Assembly (NCBI RefSeq): GCF_014197535.1
Contig: NZ_JACIFV010000036.1
Coordinates: forward strand, 1-44,678
Direction of reading: 5' to 3'
DNA length: 44,678 bases
From: Rhizobium aethiopicum
GTDB taxonomy: Bacteria; Pseudomonadota; Alphaproteobacteria; Rhizobiales; Rhizobiaceae
Shown: positions 1 through 7,873 of the stretch, piece by piece
How the letters are laid out: every line of letters starts with the position of its first letter
Position numbering within the stretch: position 1 is the first letter of the stretch
Translations under genes and position numbers: made by a program
Notes under the pieces: generated by a model
Databases searched by the model: none
What the model was told of the DNA's origin: nothing
The model's input: only the letters and a program-made list of their open reading frames with translations

Positions 1-93
1 CTCGTCGCCGCCATGCGGAAATTCATCATCATGATCAACACTATTCTCAAAAGACGAACCCCATGGAGCGAACCGCAACAACACGGTTGCTGA
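1..93 (+). CDS. IS110-family transposase, C-terminal 30 residues (cut by window edge)
   Basis: The frame is open from the first base and stops with TGA at 91-93. Its last residues include AAMRKFIIMINTILKR followed by TPW. The pattern AMRKhhhhhNThhKRxxPW is the usual end of IS110/IS1111-type DEDD transposases (family knowledge). Only about 30 residues are visible, so the catalytic domains and the 5' end of the element lie outside the window. The TGA is followed at once by a palindromic intergenic repeat. I see no clear IS terminal inverted repeat, which fits IS110 elements because they usually lack one. The family is fairly likely; whether the element is intact cannot be judged. Confidence 0.6.
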   Translation, partial: LVAAMRKFIIMINTILKRRTPWSEPQQHGC

Positions 94-131
94 GGCGCCC
101 CGCAAGGGGCCTCGAAGGGCGAGGCGGGTGC
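94..131. repeat. Partial intergenic palindromic repeat (GGGGCCTCGAAGG type)
   Basis: The stretch reads gcgccccgcaaggggcctc followed by gaagggcgagg. It shares its core with repeats at 10836-10975, 23462-23520 and 44388-44610, where 'cgaaggggcctcgaaggacg' or its complement recurs. From 132 to 181 I see no gene or signal. Confidence 0.5.
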
Positions 132-181
132 ACTGACGCCGGCTTCTTGTAAGGAGCAGCCCCACCCCGGCGGCGCAGCGC

Positions 182-811
182 TCACGGCCGGCGCACCGCG
201 CGGATCTTGCCGCTATTGCCTCCGCCACAGAAGAAGCAGCCGGCGCCGTCGGATTCGAGGCCGGAGACGCCGGCGCCTTCGGGCATATCGAGCCGCTCCA
301 GCACCTCGCCCGTCTGCGGATCGATGCGTCTGACGTCGCTGTCGTCGCCCTCCCAGGTGCCGTGCCAGAGCTGGCCGTCGACCCAGGTGACGCCTGTCAC
401 GACGCGGTTGGATTCGATGGTGCGCAGAATCTTGCCAGTTTCAGGATCGATCTGATGGATCCTGCGGCCGCGATGCTGGCCGACCCAGAGCGTGCCCTCG
501 GCCCAGGCAAGGCCGGAATCGCCGCCATTGCCTGGTGCCGGGATCGTGGAAAGGATTTGGCCGGTCTTGGGGTCGATCTTGTGAATGACGTCTTCAGCGA
601 TCTGATAGAGGAACTCGCCGTCGAAGGCCGTACCGGCGTGGGAGGCGACTTCGATCGACCGCACCACCTCGCCGCTGTCGGGATCGAGCGCGTTCAGCCT
701 GTCGCCCGAGGCGAACCAGACATGCCGGCCGTCGAAGGTGACGCCGTGAACGCGCTCCGCACCTGGAAAGGGTCCATATTCACGCAGAATGGTCGCAGCC
801 GATGTCTTCAT
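182..811 (-). CDS. Beta-propeller (PQQ/glutamine-cyclotransferase-like repeat) protein
   Basis: The 209-residue protein is built of about five blade-like repeats. Each carries a strand such as 'hhRIDPETGKhhRTI' or 'KIDPKTGQILSTI' followed by a GxxWxxGxLW turn. Repeats of this type occur in glutamine cyclotransferase-like and other WD/YVTN-type propellers. No signal peptide is seen, so it is probably cytoplasmic. I chose the ATG at 811 rather than 823 because a GGAGG lies 5 nt upstream of it. It sits 27 bp downstream of the HTH/TPR-like gene and is probably co-transcribed with it. Substrate and reaction are unknown. A CFFCGGG stretch near the C-terminus adds two cysteines whose role is unclear. 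Confidence 0.75.
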   Translation of the reverse strand: MKTSAATILREYGPFPGAERVHGVTFDGRHVWFASGDRLNALDPDSGEVVRSIEVASHAGTAFDGEFLYQIAEDVIHKIDPKTGQILSTIPAPGNGGDSGLAWAEGTLWVGQHRGRRIHQIDPETGKILRTIESNRVVTGVTWVDGQLWHGTWEGDDSDVRRIDPQTGEVLERLDMPEGAGVSGLESDGAGCFFCGGGNSGKIRAVRRP

Positions 812-838
812 GTCTTCCTCCATGTCGGTTGACCCATA

Positions 839-2059
839 CTAGTCGCTCGGCAGCGGTCCCGGGAGTAACAAGATCGTCGGGAAAGAGGAGAGCGGCGGGC
901 TCATCCAGCGGCGCGCCCGCCCGCGTCCGATCGCTTGCACCTTCTCCTCGCCGGCGAGCGCATCCAGCGCCCGCTGCACGGTGCGCGGACTGGCGCCGAG
1001 CGCGATTGCCAGCGCCGAACTCGACCACGCTTCGCCATCGGCGAGGAAGGCGAGCACCGCCGCATGCGGCCCTTCGACGAGCGGTGCAAGCACTGCAACC
1101 TCAGAAGCACCGGCAGGGGAAAGGGCAAAACCGCGCTTGGTAGCCGAGACTTCCGCCAGCCCGGCTAATTCCGCGCGCAGCCGGCCGATCTCGACGCGCA
1201 GCCGGACGCGATGCGAATCATCGGCATGCTTGCCGCGGAAGGCGCGTGCGATCAACGCGCCCCGCGACACATCCACCGGCCAGGCTTCGGCAAGCGCACG
1301 AGCGAGCGCGAAAAGCACCGGCCGGCTCGCGAGCGGCACCACCACACCGCCCGCGCGCACGACATGGCGGCAGGCGTCGACGACGAGTGTGCCATTTGAA
1401 AAGAGCGCCTCCACCTCGGCAAGCAGCAGCGGCCGTTCATGCCCGCGCGAAACCAGCCGCGCCGCCGGCAGGTCGAGCACGCGGGCGGCGGTTTCGACCT
1501 CCGCCGTCAGCACGGGCATATTCGCCTGCTCGGCCGCAAGCTGTGCCCGTTCGAGTGCTGCGCGCGCCGCATGCGTGCGCAGGCGCCGAACGGCGATGCC
1601 GGCCGCGACAAGCTCATGGGCGGCCCGCAATGCGGGCGGCAGCGGCGTCGGGTCGAGCGCGGCCAACGCCTGTTTGGCTTCGTCGAGTCGGCCGATCAGC
1701 ACCAGCCGGCGAATGGCGATATTACCGGCATGGGCGGCATTCATCCGGTCGCCATGCGCTTCCAGAACCTTGCGCGCCGCCTCCAGCGCCTTTGGCGGCC
1801 AGGTGAGATCGCGCGAGACGAGCGCAATTTCAGCCTCGGCGACGACGCAGCGGGCGCGGGCCACAGCCTCCCGCGGCCCGAAGCCACGCGCCGCACTCTT
1901 CAACAGCGCCTTGGCGCGGACGAGGTCACCGAGTTGCGCCATGGCGATGCCGCGCAGCGCCAGCGCCGGCGCATCGTCGCGCAGCGCCACCCGTTTCAGC
2001 GCGCCGAGCGTATCGCCCGATGCCAGCGCCCGCGCCGCGGCCGTAATCAGCGAGTCCAT
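839..2059 (-). CDS. Helical-repeat (TPR-like) regulator with C-terminal helix-turn-helix
   Basis: The 406-residue protein has an Ala/Leu/Arg-rich helical N-terminal half (about residues 1-210) that looks like TPR-type helical hairpins. A mid-region (about 215-310) contains a basic stretch, SHRVRLRVEIGRLRAEL, resembling a winged-helix effector-domain recognition segment. A C-terminal winged helix (about 325-385) includes SPRTVQRALDALAGEEKV, a typical recognition helix. It is therefore probably a DNA-binding regulator with a protein-interaction half. It is divergent from the DUF899 gene, with 117 bp between start codons, so control of that gene is a reasonable inference. The start is the ATG at 2059. 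No exact family name could be assigned by eye. Confidence 0.7.
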   Translation of the reverse strand: MDSLITAAARALASGDTLGALKRVALRDDAPALALRGIAMAQLGDLVRAKALLKSAARGFGPREAVARARCVVAEAEIALVSRDLTWPPKALEAARKVLEAHGDRMNAAHAGNIAIRRLVLIGRLDEAKQALAALDPTPLPPALRAAHELVAAGIAVRRLRTHAARAALERAQLAAEQANMPVLTAEVETAARVLDLPAARLVSRGHERPLLLAEVEALFSNGTLVVDACRHVVRAGGVVVPLASRPVLFALARALAEAWPVDVSRGALIARAFRGKHADDSHRVRLRVEIGRLRAELAGLAEVSATKRGFALSPAGASEVAVLAPLVEGPHAAVLAFLADGEAWSSSALAIALGASPRTVQRALDALAGEEKVQAIGRGRARRWMSPPLSSFPTILLLPGPLPSD

Positions 2060-2176
2060 TCAAATCCCGTCACACTTGTCACTCCCGTCATTCGCGTGCC
2101 CGGCCGTATTCTCCTCTCGACCGGCAGGCAATTCGCGCCGGATGCTACGACGAGAGACAGGCAAAGGAGAAGACCC

Positions 2177-2974
2177 ATGACGGCAATGCTGGACGCGACC
2201 CGCGAGCAATGGCTGGCGGCCAGACTCGATCTGCTCGAGGAGGAAAAGGAACTGACGCGGCGAAGCGATGCGCTGGCGGCCAAACGCCAGCAATTGCCCC
2301 GTGTGCGGATCGAAAAGCAATACCATTTCGATACCGAAAGCGGCATCGCCTCGCTGAAGGACCTGTTCGGCGGGCGTTCGCAGCTTCTGGTCTATCACTT
2401 CATGTTCGGACCGGATTACAACGCCGGCTGCCCCTCCTGCTCCTCGATCGCCGATGGCTTCAACGGCTTCTTCGTCCATCTGGAAAACCACGATGTCGCC
2501 TTCTGGACGGTCTCGCGCGCGCCGCTCGTAAAGCTTCTGGCGTTCAGGCAGCGGATGGACTGGAGCTTTCCCTGGGCCTCCTCGGCCGGCAGCGATTTCA
2601 ACGCCGATTTCAGCGTCTGGTTCAGCCCGGAGCAGCAGCGTCTCGGCGAAATCGAATACAACTACCGCCGCGAACCGCCCGCCCCCGAACCGTCGGCGGC
2701 CAAGGCAGTGCCGGAATGGCAGCCGCGCGGCAGCGAGGGACCCATCGTCCAGATCGCGTCCATGACCGGCACCGACGTCCCCACCTACACCCGCGACCGG
2801 CCGGGCGTCAGCGCCTTCGAACTCATCGACGGCGCCGTCTACCACAGCTATTCCAGCTATGCGCGCGGGCTCGACGGGCTCTGGGGCATGTACCAATGGC
2901 TCGACCGCGCGCCCAAAGGCCGCAACGAAACCGGCATCTGGTGGCGCCACCACGACCGCTACGGCAAGGAGTGA
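2177..2974 (+). CDS. DUF899 family thioredoxin-fold protein
   Basis: The 265-residue protein matches the DUF899 family of thioredoxin-fold proteins. Features are an N-terminal charged helix (EEEKELTRRSDALAAKRQQL), the central LLVYHFMFGPDYNAGCPSCS with a CPSC redox motif, and a C-terminal WWRHHDRYG. A role in thiol redox or detoxification chemistry is inferred from the fold; no substrate is known. The open frame extends much further 5', but the ATG at 2177 has an AAAGGAGA ribosome site 6 nt upstream and gives the family length. The stop is followed 5 bp later by the next gene, so the two form an operon. The divergent HTH gene may regulate it. Confidence 0.85.
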   Translation: MTAMLDATREQWLAARLDLLEEEKELTRRSDALAAKRQQLPRVRIEKQYHFDTESGIASLKDLFGGRSQLLVYHFMFGPDYNAGCPSCSSIADGFNGFFVHLENHDVAFWTVSRAPLVKLLAFRQRMDWSFPWASSAGSDFNADFSVWFSPEQQRLGEIEYNYRREPPAPEPSAAKAVPEWQPRGSEGPIVQIASMTGTDVPTYTRDRPGVSAFELIDGAVYHSYSSYARGLDGLWGMYQWLDRAPKGRNETGIWWRHHDRYGKE

Positions 2975-2979
2975 CAACA

Positions 2980-3315
2980 ATGGCGCTCTTCGCTCACGCC
3001 TCGAAACGGGCTGACGACGTCAGCCCCTCCCTCGACACCGCCAGTTGGCTGTCGCTCGCCGCCGCTGACGGACCCGCCGGCGAGCCGGTCAAACCCGCTC
3101 TCGCCGCCGCCGATCTTCTGTCTCTCGCCGCCGCCCCGACATTTGCGATCATGGCGCTGCTGACGGCCGTAACCGGCAGCGCCGATATGATCTGCATGAC
3201 TACACCGGATGCCTTGCCGATCAGTGGGATGGTGCCGATGTACCTGCTGATGAGCGCCTTTCACCTGGCTACCTGGCTGCGGCTTGCCGGCAGGCAGGGG
3301 CTGGGGTGCAGATGA
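2980..3315 (+). CDS. Small two-helix membrane protein, unknown function
   Basis: The 111-residue protein has a polar N-terminal half (residues 1-48). Two hydrophobic segments follow, around residues 52-72 (FAIMALLTAVTGSADMICM) and 84-103 (MVPMYLLMSAFHLATWLRL), with a short basic tail. The start ATG at 2980 lies 5 bp after the DUF899 stop. There is no strong ribosome site of its own beyond the AAGGAG that ends the preceding gene, so translational coupling is likely. I do not recognise a named family. Co-transcription suggests it works with the DUF899 protein at the inner membrane, but this is inference only. Confidence 0.6.
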   Translation: MALFAHASKRADDVSPSLDTASWLSLAAADGPAGEPVKPALAAADLLSLAAAPTFAIMALLTAVTGSADMICMTTPDALPISGMVPMYLLMSAFHLATWLRLAGRQGLGCR

Positions 3316-3352
3316 AGGTCCGGCGCCTATCAAGTCCGTTTATGCAGTTGGG

Positions 3353-3536
3353 TTGCCCCCTCTGGCCTGCCGGCCATCTCCCCCACAGGTGGGGAGATCG
3401 GCTGGGCGCGATGGCTTCCCCAGACAACAGCCGCATCAGTGCTGCGATACGATCGAGTGGGAACGAGGTCCTGCGTCTTGCCGATCTCCGCCCTTGTGGG
3501 GGAGATGGCCGGTAGGCCAGAGGGGGTACCACACGG
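3353..3536. repeat. Intergenic inverted-repeat mosaic element, type 1 copy A (RIME-like)
   Basis: The ends are complementary. The left end reads 'cctctggcctgccggccatc' with 'tcccccacaggtggggagat', and the right end carries 'gggggagatggccgg' and 'taggccagaggggg'. The same arrangement recurs at 12729-12912 and 35938-36118. Length, GC palindromes and intergenic placement resemble the Rhizobium intergenic mosaic elements (RIME), by family knowledge. The remainder of 3316-3664 shows no gene. Confidence 0.7.
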
Positions 3537-3664
3537 CACGCCTCGGCAACTTTCTCCAGCAAACGCCTCCGGGCAAGCGCACCGTTCTCTCCGGTTGTGA
3601 TTGTCTTACGCACCGAAACTATGCCATGACCGATCCACTATGACGCAACGGATAAAGGCGCGAC

Positions 3665-4687
3665 ATGAAGAAGATCGGTTTTCTCTCGTTCGGGCACTGG
3701 ACGCCCTCGCCTCAATCGCAGACGCGTTCGGCGGCCGATGCGCTGCTGCAGTCGATCGACCTTGCCGTGGCGGCCGAGGAACTCGGCGCCGACGGCGCCT
3801 ATTTCCGCGTGCACCATTTCGCCCGGCAGCTCGCCGGGCCCTTCCCGCTGCTATCAGCCGTCGGCGCGAGGACCAGCCGGATCGAGATCGGCACTGCCGT
3901 CATCGACATGCGCTACGAGAACCCGCTCTATATGGCCGAGGACGCGGGTGCTGCCGATCTCATCGCCGGAGGGCGGCTGCAACTCGGCATCAGCCGCGGC
4001 TCGCCTGAACAGGTGATCGACGGATGGCGCCATTTCGGCTATGCGCCGCCGGAAGGCCAGAGCGAGGCCGACATGGCCAGGCATCATGCCGAAGTCTTCC
4101 TCGACGTGCTGCGCGGCGAAGGCTTCGCCAAACCGAACCCGCGGCCGATGTTTCCGAATCCACCCGGCCTGCTGCGTCTCGAGCCGCATTCGGAAGGCCT
4201 GCGCGAGCGTATCTGGTGGGGCGCGAGTTCCAACGCCACCGCCGTCTGGGCGGCCAAGCTCGGCATGAACCTGCAAAGCTCGACGCTGAAGGACGACGAA
4301 ACCGGCGAGCCGTTCCACGTCCAGCAGGCCGACCAGATCCGCGCCTATCGCGAAGCCTGGAAGGCGGCCGGCCACACGCGCCAGCCACGCATCTCGGTCA
4401 GCCGCAGCATTTTCGCGCTGGTCGACGACCGCGACCGCGCCTATTTCGGCTACGGCAACGACGAGGGCGACAAGATCGGCTTCATCGACGAGAAGACCCG
4501 GGCGATCTTCGGCCGCAGCTACGCCGCCGAACCTGACGTGCTCATCAAGCAGCTTGCAGAGGACGAGGCGATTGCCGAGGCCGACACGCTGCTGCTCACC
4601 GTGCCCAACCAGCTCGGCGTCGAATACAATGCCCACGTCATCGAGGCGATCCTCGCTCACGTCGCTCCGGCGCTCGGCTGGCGCTGA
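3665..4687 (+). CDS. LLM-class flavin-dependent monooxygenase (luciferase-like)
   Basis: The 340-residue protein has the bacterial luciferase-like barrel layout. An N-terminal strand MKKIGFLSFGHW is followed by AAEELGADGAYFRVHHF (the D/W-hHHF family motif) around residues 36-52. Then come RIEIGTAVIDMRYENPLYMAEDAGAADLIAGGRLQLGISRG in two family blocks around residues 75-115, and WWGASSNATAVWAAKLGMN near 180. Such enzymes use reduced FMN/F420-type flavin and O2; the substrate is unknown. The ATG at 3665 has AAAGG 7 nt upstream. It stands alone between a repeat element and a LysR gene reading the same way 184 bp downstream, which could regulate it or neighbours. Confidence 0.85.
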   Translation: MKKIGFLSFGHWTPSPQSQTRSAADALLQSIDLAVAAEELGADGAYFRVHHFARQLAGPFPLLSAVGARTSRIEIGTAVIDMRYENPLYMAEDAGAADLIAGGRLQLGISRGSPEQVIDGWRHFGYAPPEGQSEADMARHHAEVFLDVLRGEGFAKPNPRPMFPNPPGLLRLEPHSEGLRERIWWGASSNATAVWAAKLGMNLQSSTLKDDETGEPFHVQQADQIRAYREAWKAAGHTRQPRISVSRSIFALVDDRDRAYFGYGNDEGDKIGFIDEKTRAIFGRSYAAEPDVLIKQLAEDEAIAEADTLLLTVPNQLGVEYNAHVIEAILAHVAPALGWR

Positions 4688-4871
4688 CGGCGAGGCTTGG
4701 GCGCGAGCCTTCGATATGCGCGGTGGTGATGCGAAACAGCAGCTGTCGTTGGCCGGCATCATTTCGATGCGCCCGGGACCTAACTGGCGCGGTCGGCGTT
4801 GATGATGCAAGCCTTGAATCGGTCACGTCGCGACCGACTTAAGGCTGCAGTCGAATCGCTCGAGTTACCTC

Positions 4872-5774
4872 ATGCCGCGCACGAACCTGAACGATATCCT
4901 GATCTTCATGGCCGTCGTCGATGCCGGAAGCTTTATCGCCGGCGGGCAGACCATGGGCCTCTCCCGTTCGGCGGCGGGAAAGGCCGTCACCCGCCTTGAG
5001 GAGCGGCTCGGCGCGCGCCTGCTCAACCGTACGACAAGGACACTCAGCCTGACCGATGAAGGACGAGTGTTCTATGACCAGGGGCTGCAGATCCTGGCAT
5101 CGGTGGACGAGGCGGAGGCGAGCATTGCGGGGCGAAGCGGTGTGCCGCGAGGCGTTCTCAGGCTCGCCGCTCCCGATGTCTTCGCACCGCTCGTCGTGCT
5201 CCCTTTGCTCGAAAAATATCTTCGCACCTGGCCCGACGTGCAGGTCGAAGTGAGCTTCACCGATCGCCCGGCCGACATCCTCGAGGACGGCTTCGATCTG
5301 GCGATCGGGATTGGCGCGATGTCGTCGGCCGCCGACAGCCGGTTGGTCACACGCGTGATCACCAGTGACAAGTCGCGGCTCTGCGCCTCGCCCTCCTACC
5401 TCACCGAACGCGGCATCCCCCTTGATATAGAGGATCTCGCCGCCCATGACTGCCTGTTCTTCACCAACCGCGGCCAAAGCCAGGGCTGGCGCTTTCGCAG
5501 CCACGGCGGCTGGATCAAGGCGCAGGGGCACAGCCGCCTGAGGTTCGACAGCGGTGAAGCCGTTCGCGACGCCTGCATGGCCGGCCTCGGCATCGCCCTT
5601 CTTCCGGACTTCGTTGCCGCCGGCGATTTGGCCGCCGGCCGACTCCGGCAGGTCCTGCCCGACCTCGAAACCGACGACACGAAGATCGTGGCGCTCTATC
5701 CCGACAAAGGCGTGCTGGAGCCGCGGGTGCGCTGCTTCATCGATCTGATGATTGAAGAAATCGGACAAGGCTAG
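4872..5774 (+). CDS. LysR-family transcriptional regulator
   Basis: The 300-residue length is typical for the family. The N-terminal winged helix spans residues 1-60, with LNDILIFMAVVDAGSFIAGG, then SRSAAGKAVTRLEERLGARL and LNRTTRTLSLTDEG, the standard LysR signature. A periplasmic-binding-type effector domain follows (about 90-295), with the family GxGIALLPDF loop near residue 240. The RVFYDQGLQIL linker helix is also typical of the LysR subgroup acting on oxidoreductase genes. The ATG at 4872 has only a weak ribosome site (GAGTTACCTC). It converges with the MFS gene, with 21 bp between stop codons. The target is not evident; the upstream flavin monooxygenase is a candidate. Confidence 0.9.
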   Translation: MPRTNLNDILIFMAVVDAGSFIAGGQTMGLSRSAAGKAVTRLEERLGARLLNRTTRTLSLTDEGRVFYDQGLQILASVDEAEASIAGRSGVPRGVLRLAAPDVFAPLVVLPLLEKYLRTWPDVQVEVSFTDRPADILEDGFDLAIGIGAMSSAADSRLVTRVITSDKSRLCASPSYLTERGIPLDIEDLAAHDCLFFTNRGQSQGWRFRSHGGWIKAQGHSRLRFDSGEAVRDACMAGLGIALLPDFVAAGDLAAGRLRQVLPDLETDDTKIVALYPDKGVLEPRVRCFIDLMIEEIGQG

Positions 5775-5795
5775 GAACGCGCCTGCGCGGGCGGC

Positions 5796-7034
5796 TTACG
5801 CCACGGCCTTGTCAAAACCGCGAAAGCTCTTGAGCGCCAGCGGAGCGAGGGTCGCGGCGAGATAAGCGAGCCCGCAGAGAAGCATCGCTGAACCAAGCCC
5901 GATCGTACTGATCAGCGCGCCGCCGACGAGGCCACCGAAGGGGATGAGGGCAAAACAGAGGGCGGTGTTCATCGCGGTGACGCGCCCGGTGAGCGGCTTG
6001 GGGATACGCTCGAAGATCACCGCCGACAGAATGGGGTTGAGGAAACCGGAGGCAAAGCCTGCGATTGCGAGCGTCGCAAGGACGGAGCCGAGCGGCGCAT
6101 CGACCGCGAGCACCAGGAAGCGCGGAAATCCGGTCAGGAGGAAGGCCACGGTATAGACGATCAGACGCGGCATGCGCTCGCCGATAACAGCGGCAATCGC
6201 CGCACCGGCGATGGAGGCGCCGGAGAAGGTGGCGAACATCGCTCCGAGCAGCTCCGGCCCATGACCGGCGTTCTTCGTCCAGACGGGCAGCAGCACGGCG
6301 TGATAGGCCTGATCGAGTAGATTGGTGATCGCCACCATGGAGACAATGCTGACGAGCACGGCGTCGCTGCGCAGAAAGCGCCAGCCTTCCCGGAGATCGT
6401 CGATATAGGAAGGCACCCCGCCCGGCCGAGCGTCCAGCGCGGCGGGCAACTCGGGAGCGCGCCGCATGCCGGGTATGCCGGTCGCGACGACCAGCGCTGC
6501 GGCGGCGAAGGTGGCGGCGTTGACGAGGAGCGCCTGACCCGGGCCTATCAGCCCGATCAACGCGCCGGCGCCGGCAGCGCCCACCGTCGAGGCGAGCCGT
6601 TCGATGGCGCTGGAGACGCCGGTCACCCGTTCGAGCGGCACGACTGCCAGCGCAGCGATATCGGGAACCATCGCTTGCTTGGCGGCATCGGAGGGGCCTC
6701 GCAGCACGCCCATGACAAAAACGACGGGCAGCAGCACCGGCACGGTCAGCACACCGAAGAGATCGAGAAGCGGCACCAGTCCGACCGCGGTGACAGAGGC
6801 CGTGTCGCAGATGATGGCGATGCGTTTGGCGCCGATGCGGTCGATCAGCGGCCCGCCGAACGCCTTGGCGAGCACATAGGGCAGCATCTCCATCATCGCC
6901 GTCAGCCCGGTCAGCACGGGACTGCCTGTGGCGCTCAGCATCAGCCAAGGAATGGCGATGGTCGATAGCCGGGTGCCGGAAAGCGAAAGCGTCTCGGCGG
7001 CGGCAAGCGCCAGGAAAGGCTTGCCTTCTCTCAC
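5796..7034 (-). CDS. MFS transporter
   Basis: The 412-residue inner-membrane protein has about 12 hydrophobic segments and belongs to the MFS group with an N-terminal LAAAETLSLSGTRLSTIAIPW helix (ENTS/enterobactin-exporter-like family by appearance). The GGPLIDRIGAKR loop between helices 2 and 3 is the family A-motif. Its start is a GTG at 7034 that overlaps the stop of the ArsR gene by 4 nt (GTGA), so expression is coupled to the repressor gene. Export of a drug or small metabolite is likely, but the substrate is unknown. The ArsR protein and its operator array upstream suggest it is induced when the repressor releases. Confidence 0.88.
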   Translation of the reverse strand: MREGKPFLALAAAETLSLSGTRLSTIAIPWLMLSATGSPVLTGLTAMMEMLPYVLAKAFGGPLIDRIGAKRIAIICDTASVTAVGLVPLLDLFGVLTVPVLLPVVFVMGVLRGPSDAAKQAMVPDIAALAVVPLERVTGVSSAIERLASTVGAAGAGALIGLIGPGQALLVNAATFAAAALVVATGIPGMRRAPELPAALDARPGGVPSYIDDLREGWRFLRSDAVLVSIVSMVAITNLLDQAYHAVLLPVWTKNAGHGPELLGAMFATFSGASIAGAAIAAVIGERMPRLIVYTVAFLLTGFPRFLVLAVDAPLGSVLATLAIAGFASGFLNPILSAVIFERIPKPLTGRVTAMNTALCFALIPFGGLVGGALISTIGLGSAMLLCGLAYLAATLAPLALKSFRGFDKAVA

Positions 7035-7681
7035 GGCTCGTCCTCCCGCATGCGGTGCGGCAGACGGCCCGGATAGGGGAAAGCGTGCAGCATGATATAG
7101 AAAGGAACCATGTCAGGATTCCGGGACGCCGCCTCCCCCAGCGGTGGGGCGGCCCGCATGGCTTCCAGGATGATGTCGGTCAGCCGCTTCGTCAGGGTCT
7201 CGGCTTGTTTCGCCGTCATCGGGATGATGATGTCGTCGGCCGCCGTCGCCTTGCGCCATTCCGCCGGCAGCTCGGCATGTTCCTCCAGCGCCTGCTGCAT
7301 CTGGCCGACCTGCAGCGAGAGGGCCGCCTGGTTGAAGGCCATATCGAGATCGAGCGCCTCGCCTTCGGCTTCGCTCGGGGGAACCGAGGTCAGCTCGTGG
7401 CTGGCACGCCACCAGCGGTCGCGTCGCGAGGCATGCGGCACTTCCTCGATGAAGCCATATTGGGCGAGCTGGCGCAGATGATAGCTCGTCGCGCCACTGT
7501 TCAGGCCGAGCCGAACGGCGAGCTGCGTCGCCGTGGCGGGGCCGTCGATCCTCAGCATGCCGAGCAGGCGCAGCCGGACGGGGTGGGCCAGCGCCTTAAG
7601 CGCGGTCGGTTCGGGCACGACACGGCTGACGGTGCGCGAGGCAACAGCATCTGCGGCAGGTTCGGAGTTCTGCTCTTTCAT
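7031..7681 (-). CDS. ArsR-type helix-turn-helix regulator
   Basis: The 216-residue protein has an ArsR/HTH_20-type winged helix at residues 20-95. Visible pieces are LKALAHPVRLRLLGMLRIDG, ATATQLAVRLGLNSGATSYHLRQLAQYGFIEE (recognition helix) and SRRDRWWRA (wing). The C-terminal half is helical with no metal-binding cysteine cluster, so metal sensing is unlikely. The start is the ATG at 7681; the frame is open further upstream only through the operator region. It heads a two-gene operon with the MFS transporter. The 36-bp upstream array of TTTGCAAA units is the likely autoregulatory operator. Confidence 0.85.
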   Translation of the reverse strand: MKEQNSEPAADAVASRTVSRVVPEPTALKALAHPVRLRLLGMLRIDGPATATQLAVRLGLNSGATSYHLRQLAQYGFIEEVPHASRRDRWWRASHELTSVPPSEAEGEALDLDMAFNQAALSLQVGQMQQALEEHAELPAEWRKATAADDIIIPMTAKQAETLTKRLTDIILEAMRAAPPLGEAASRNPDMVPFYIMLHAFPYPGRLPHRMREDEP

Positions 7682-7695
7682 GATCCCATCATATA

Positions 7696-7731
7696 TTCGC
7701 AAACATATCTTTGCAAAGATTTCTTTGCAAA
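7696..7731. promoter_or_regulatory. Operator array: three 8-bp palindromic boxes at 14-bp spacing
   Basis: Boxes TTCGCAAA (7696), TTTGCAAA (7710) and TTTGCAAA (7724) are exactly 14 bp apart. The middle box extends to the perfect 14-bp palindrome ATCTTTGCAAAGAT at 7707-7720. The array lies 15-50 bp upstream of the ArsR start codon, so it probably binds that repressor. Confidence 0.65.
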
Positions 7732-7873
7732 CTCTCTTCCTAAGGATATTTGAAAACGATCCCGGTGCAGTGGCCAGGAATGATCGCGCGCCAGACGAGC
7801 GATTAACAATCATGATTCTTGTGAGCGCCGAATATGGCATGGCAGGCGCATTCGGGCAGCGCCATCTCAGGGC

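Noticed and set aside
1439..2176. Long 5' extension of the DUF899 frame
   Set aside because: It covers the antisense of the HTH gene, and the strong ribosome site and family start are at 2177.
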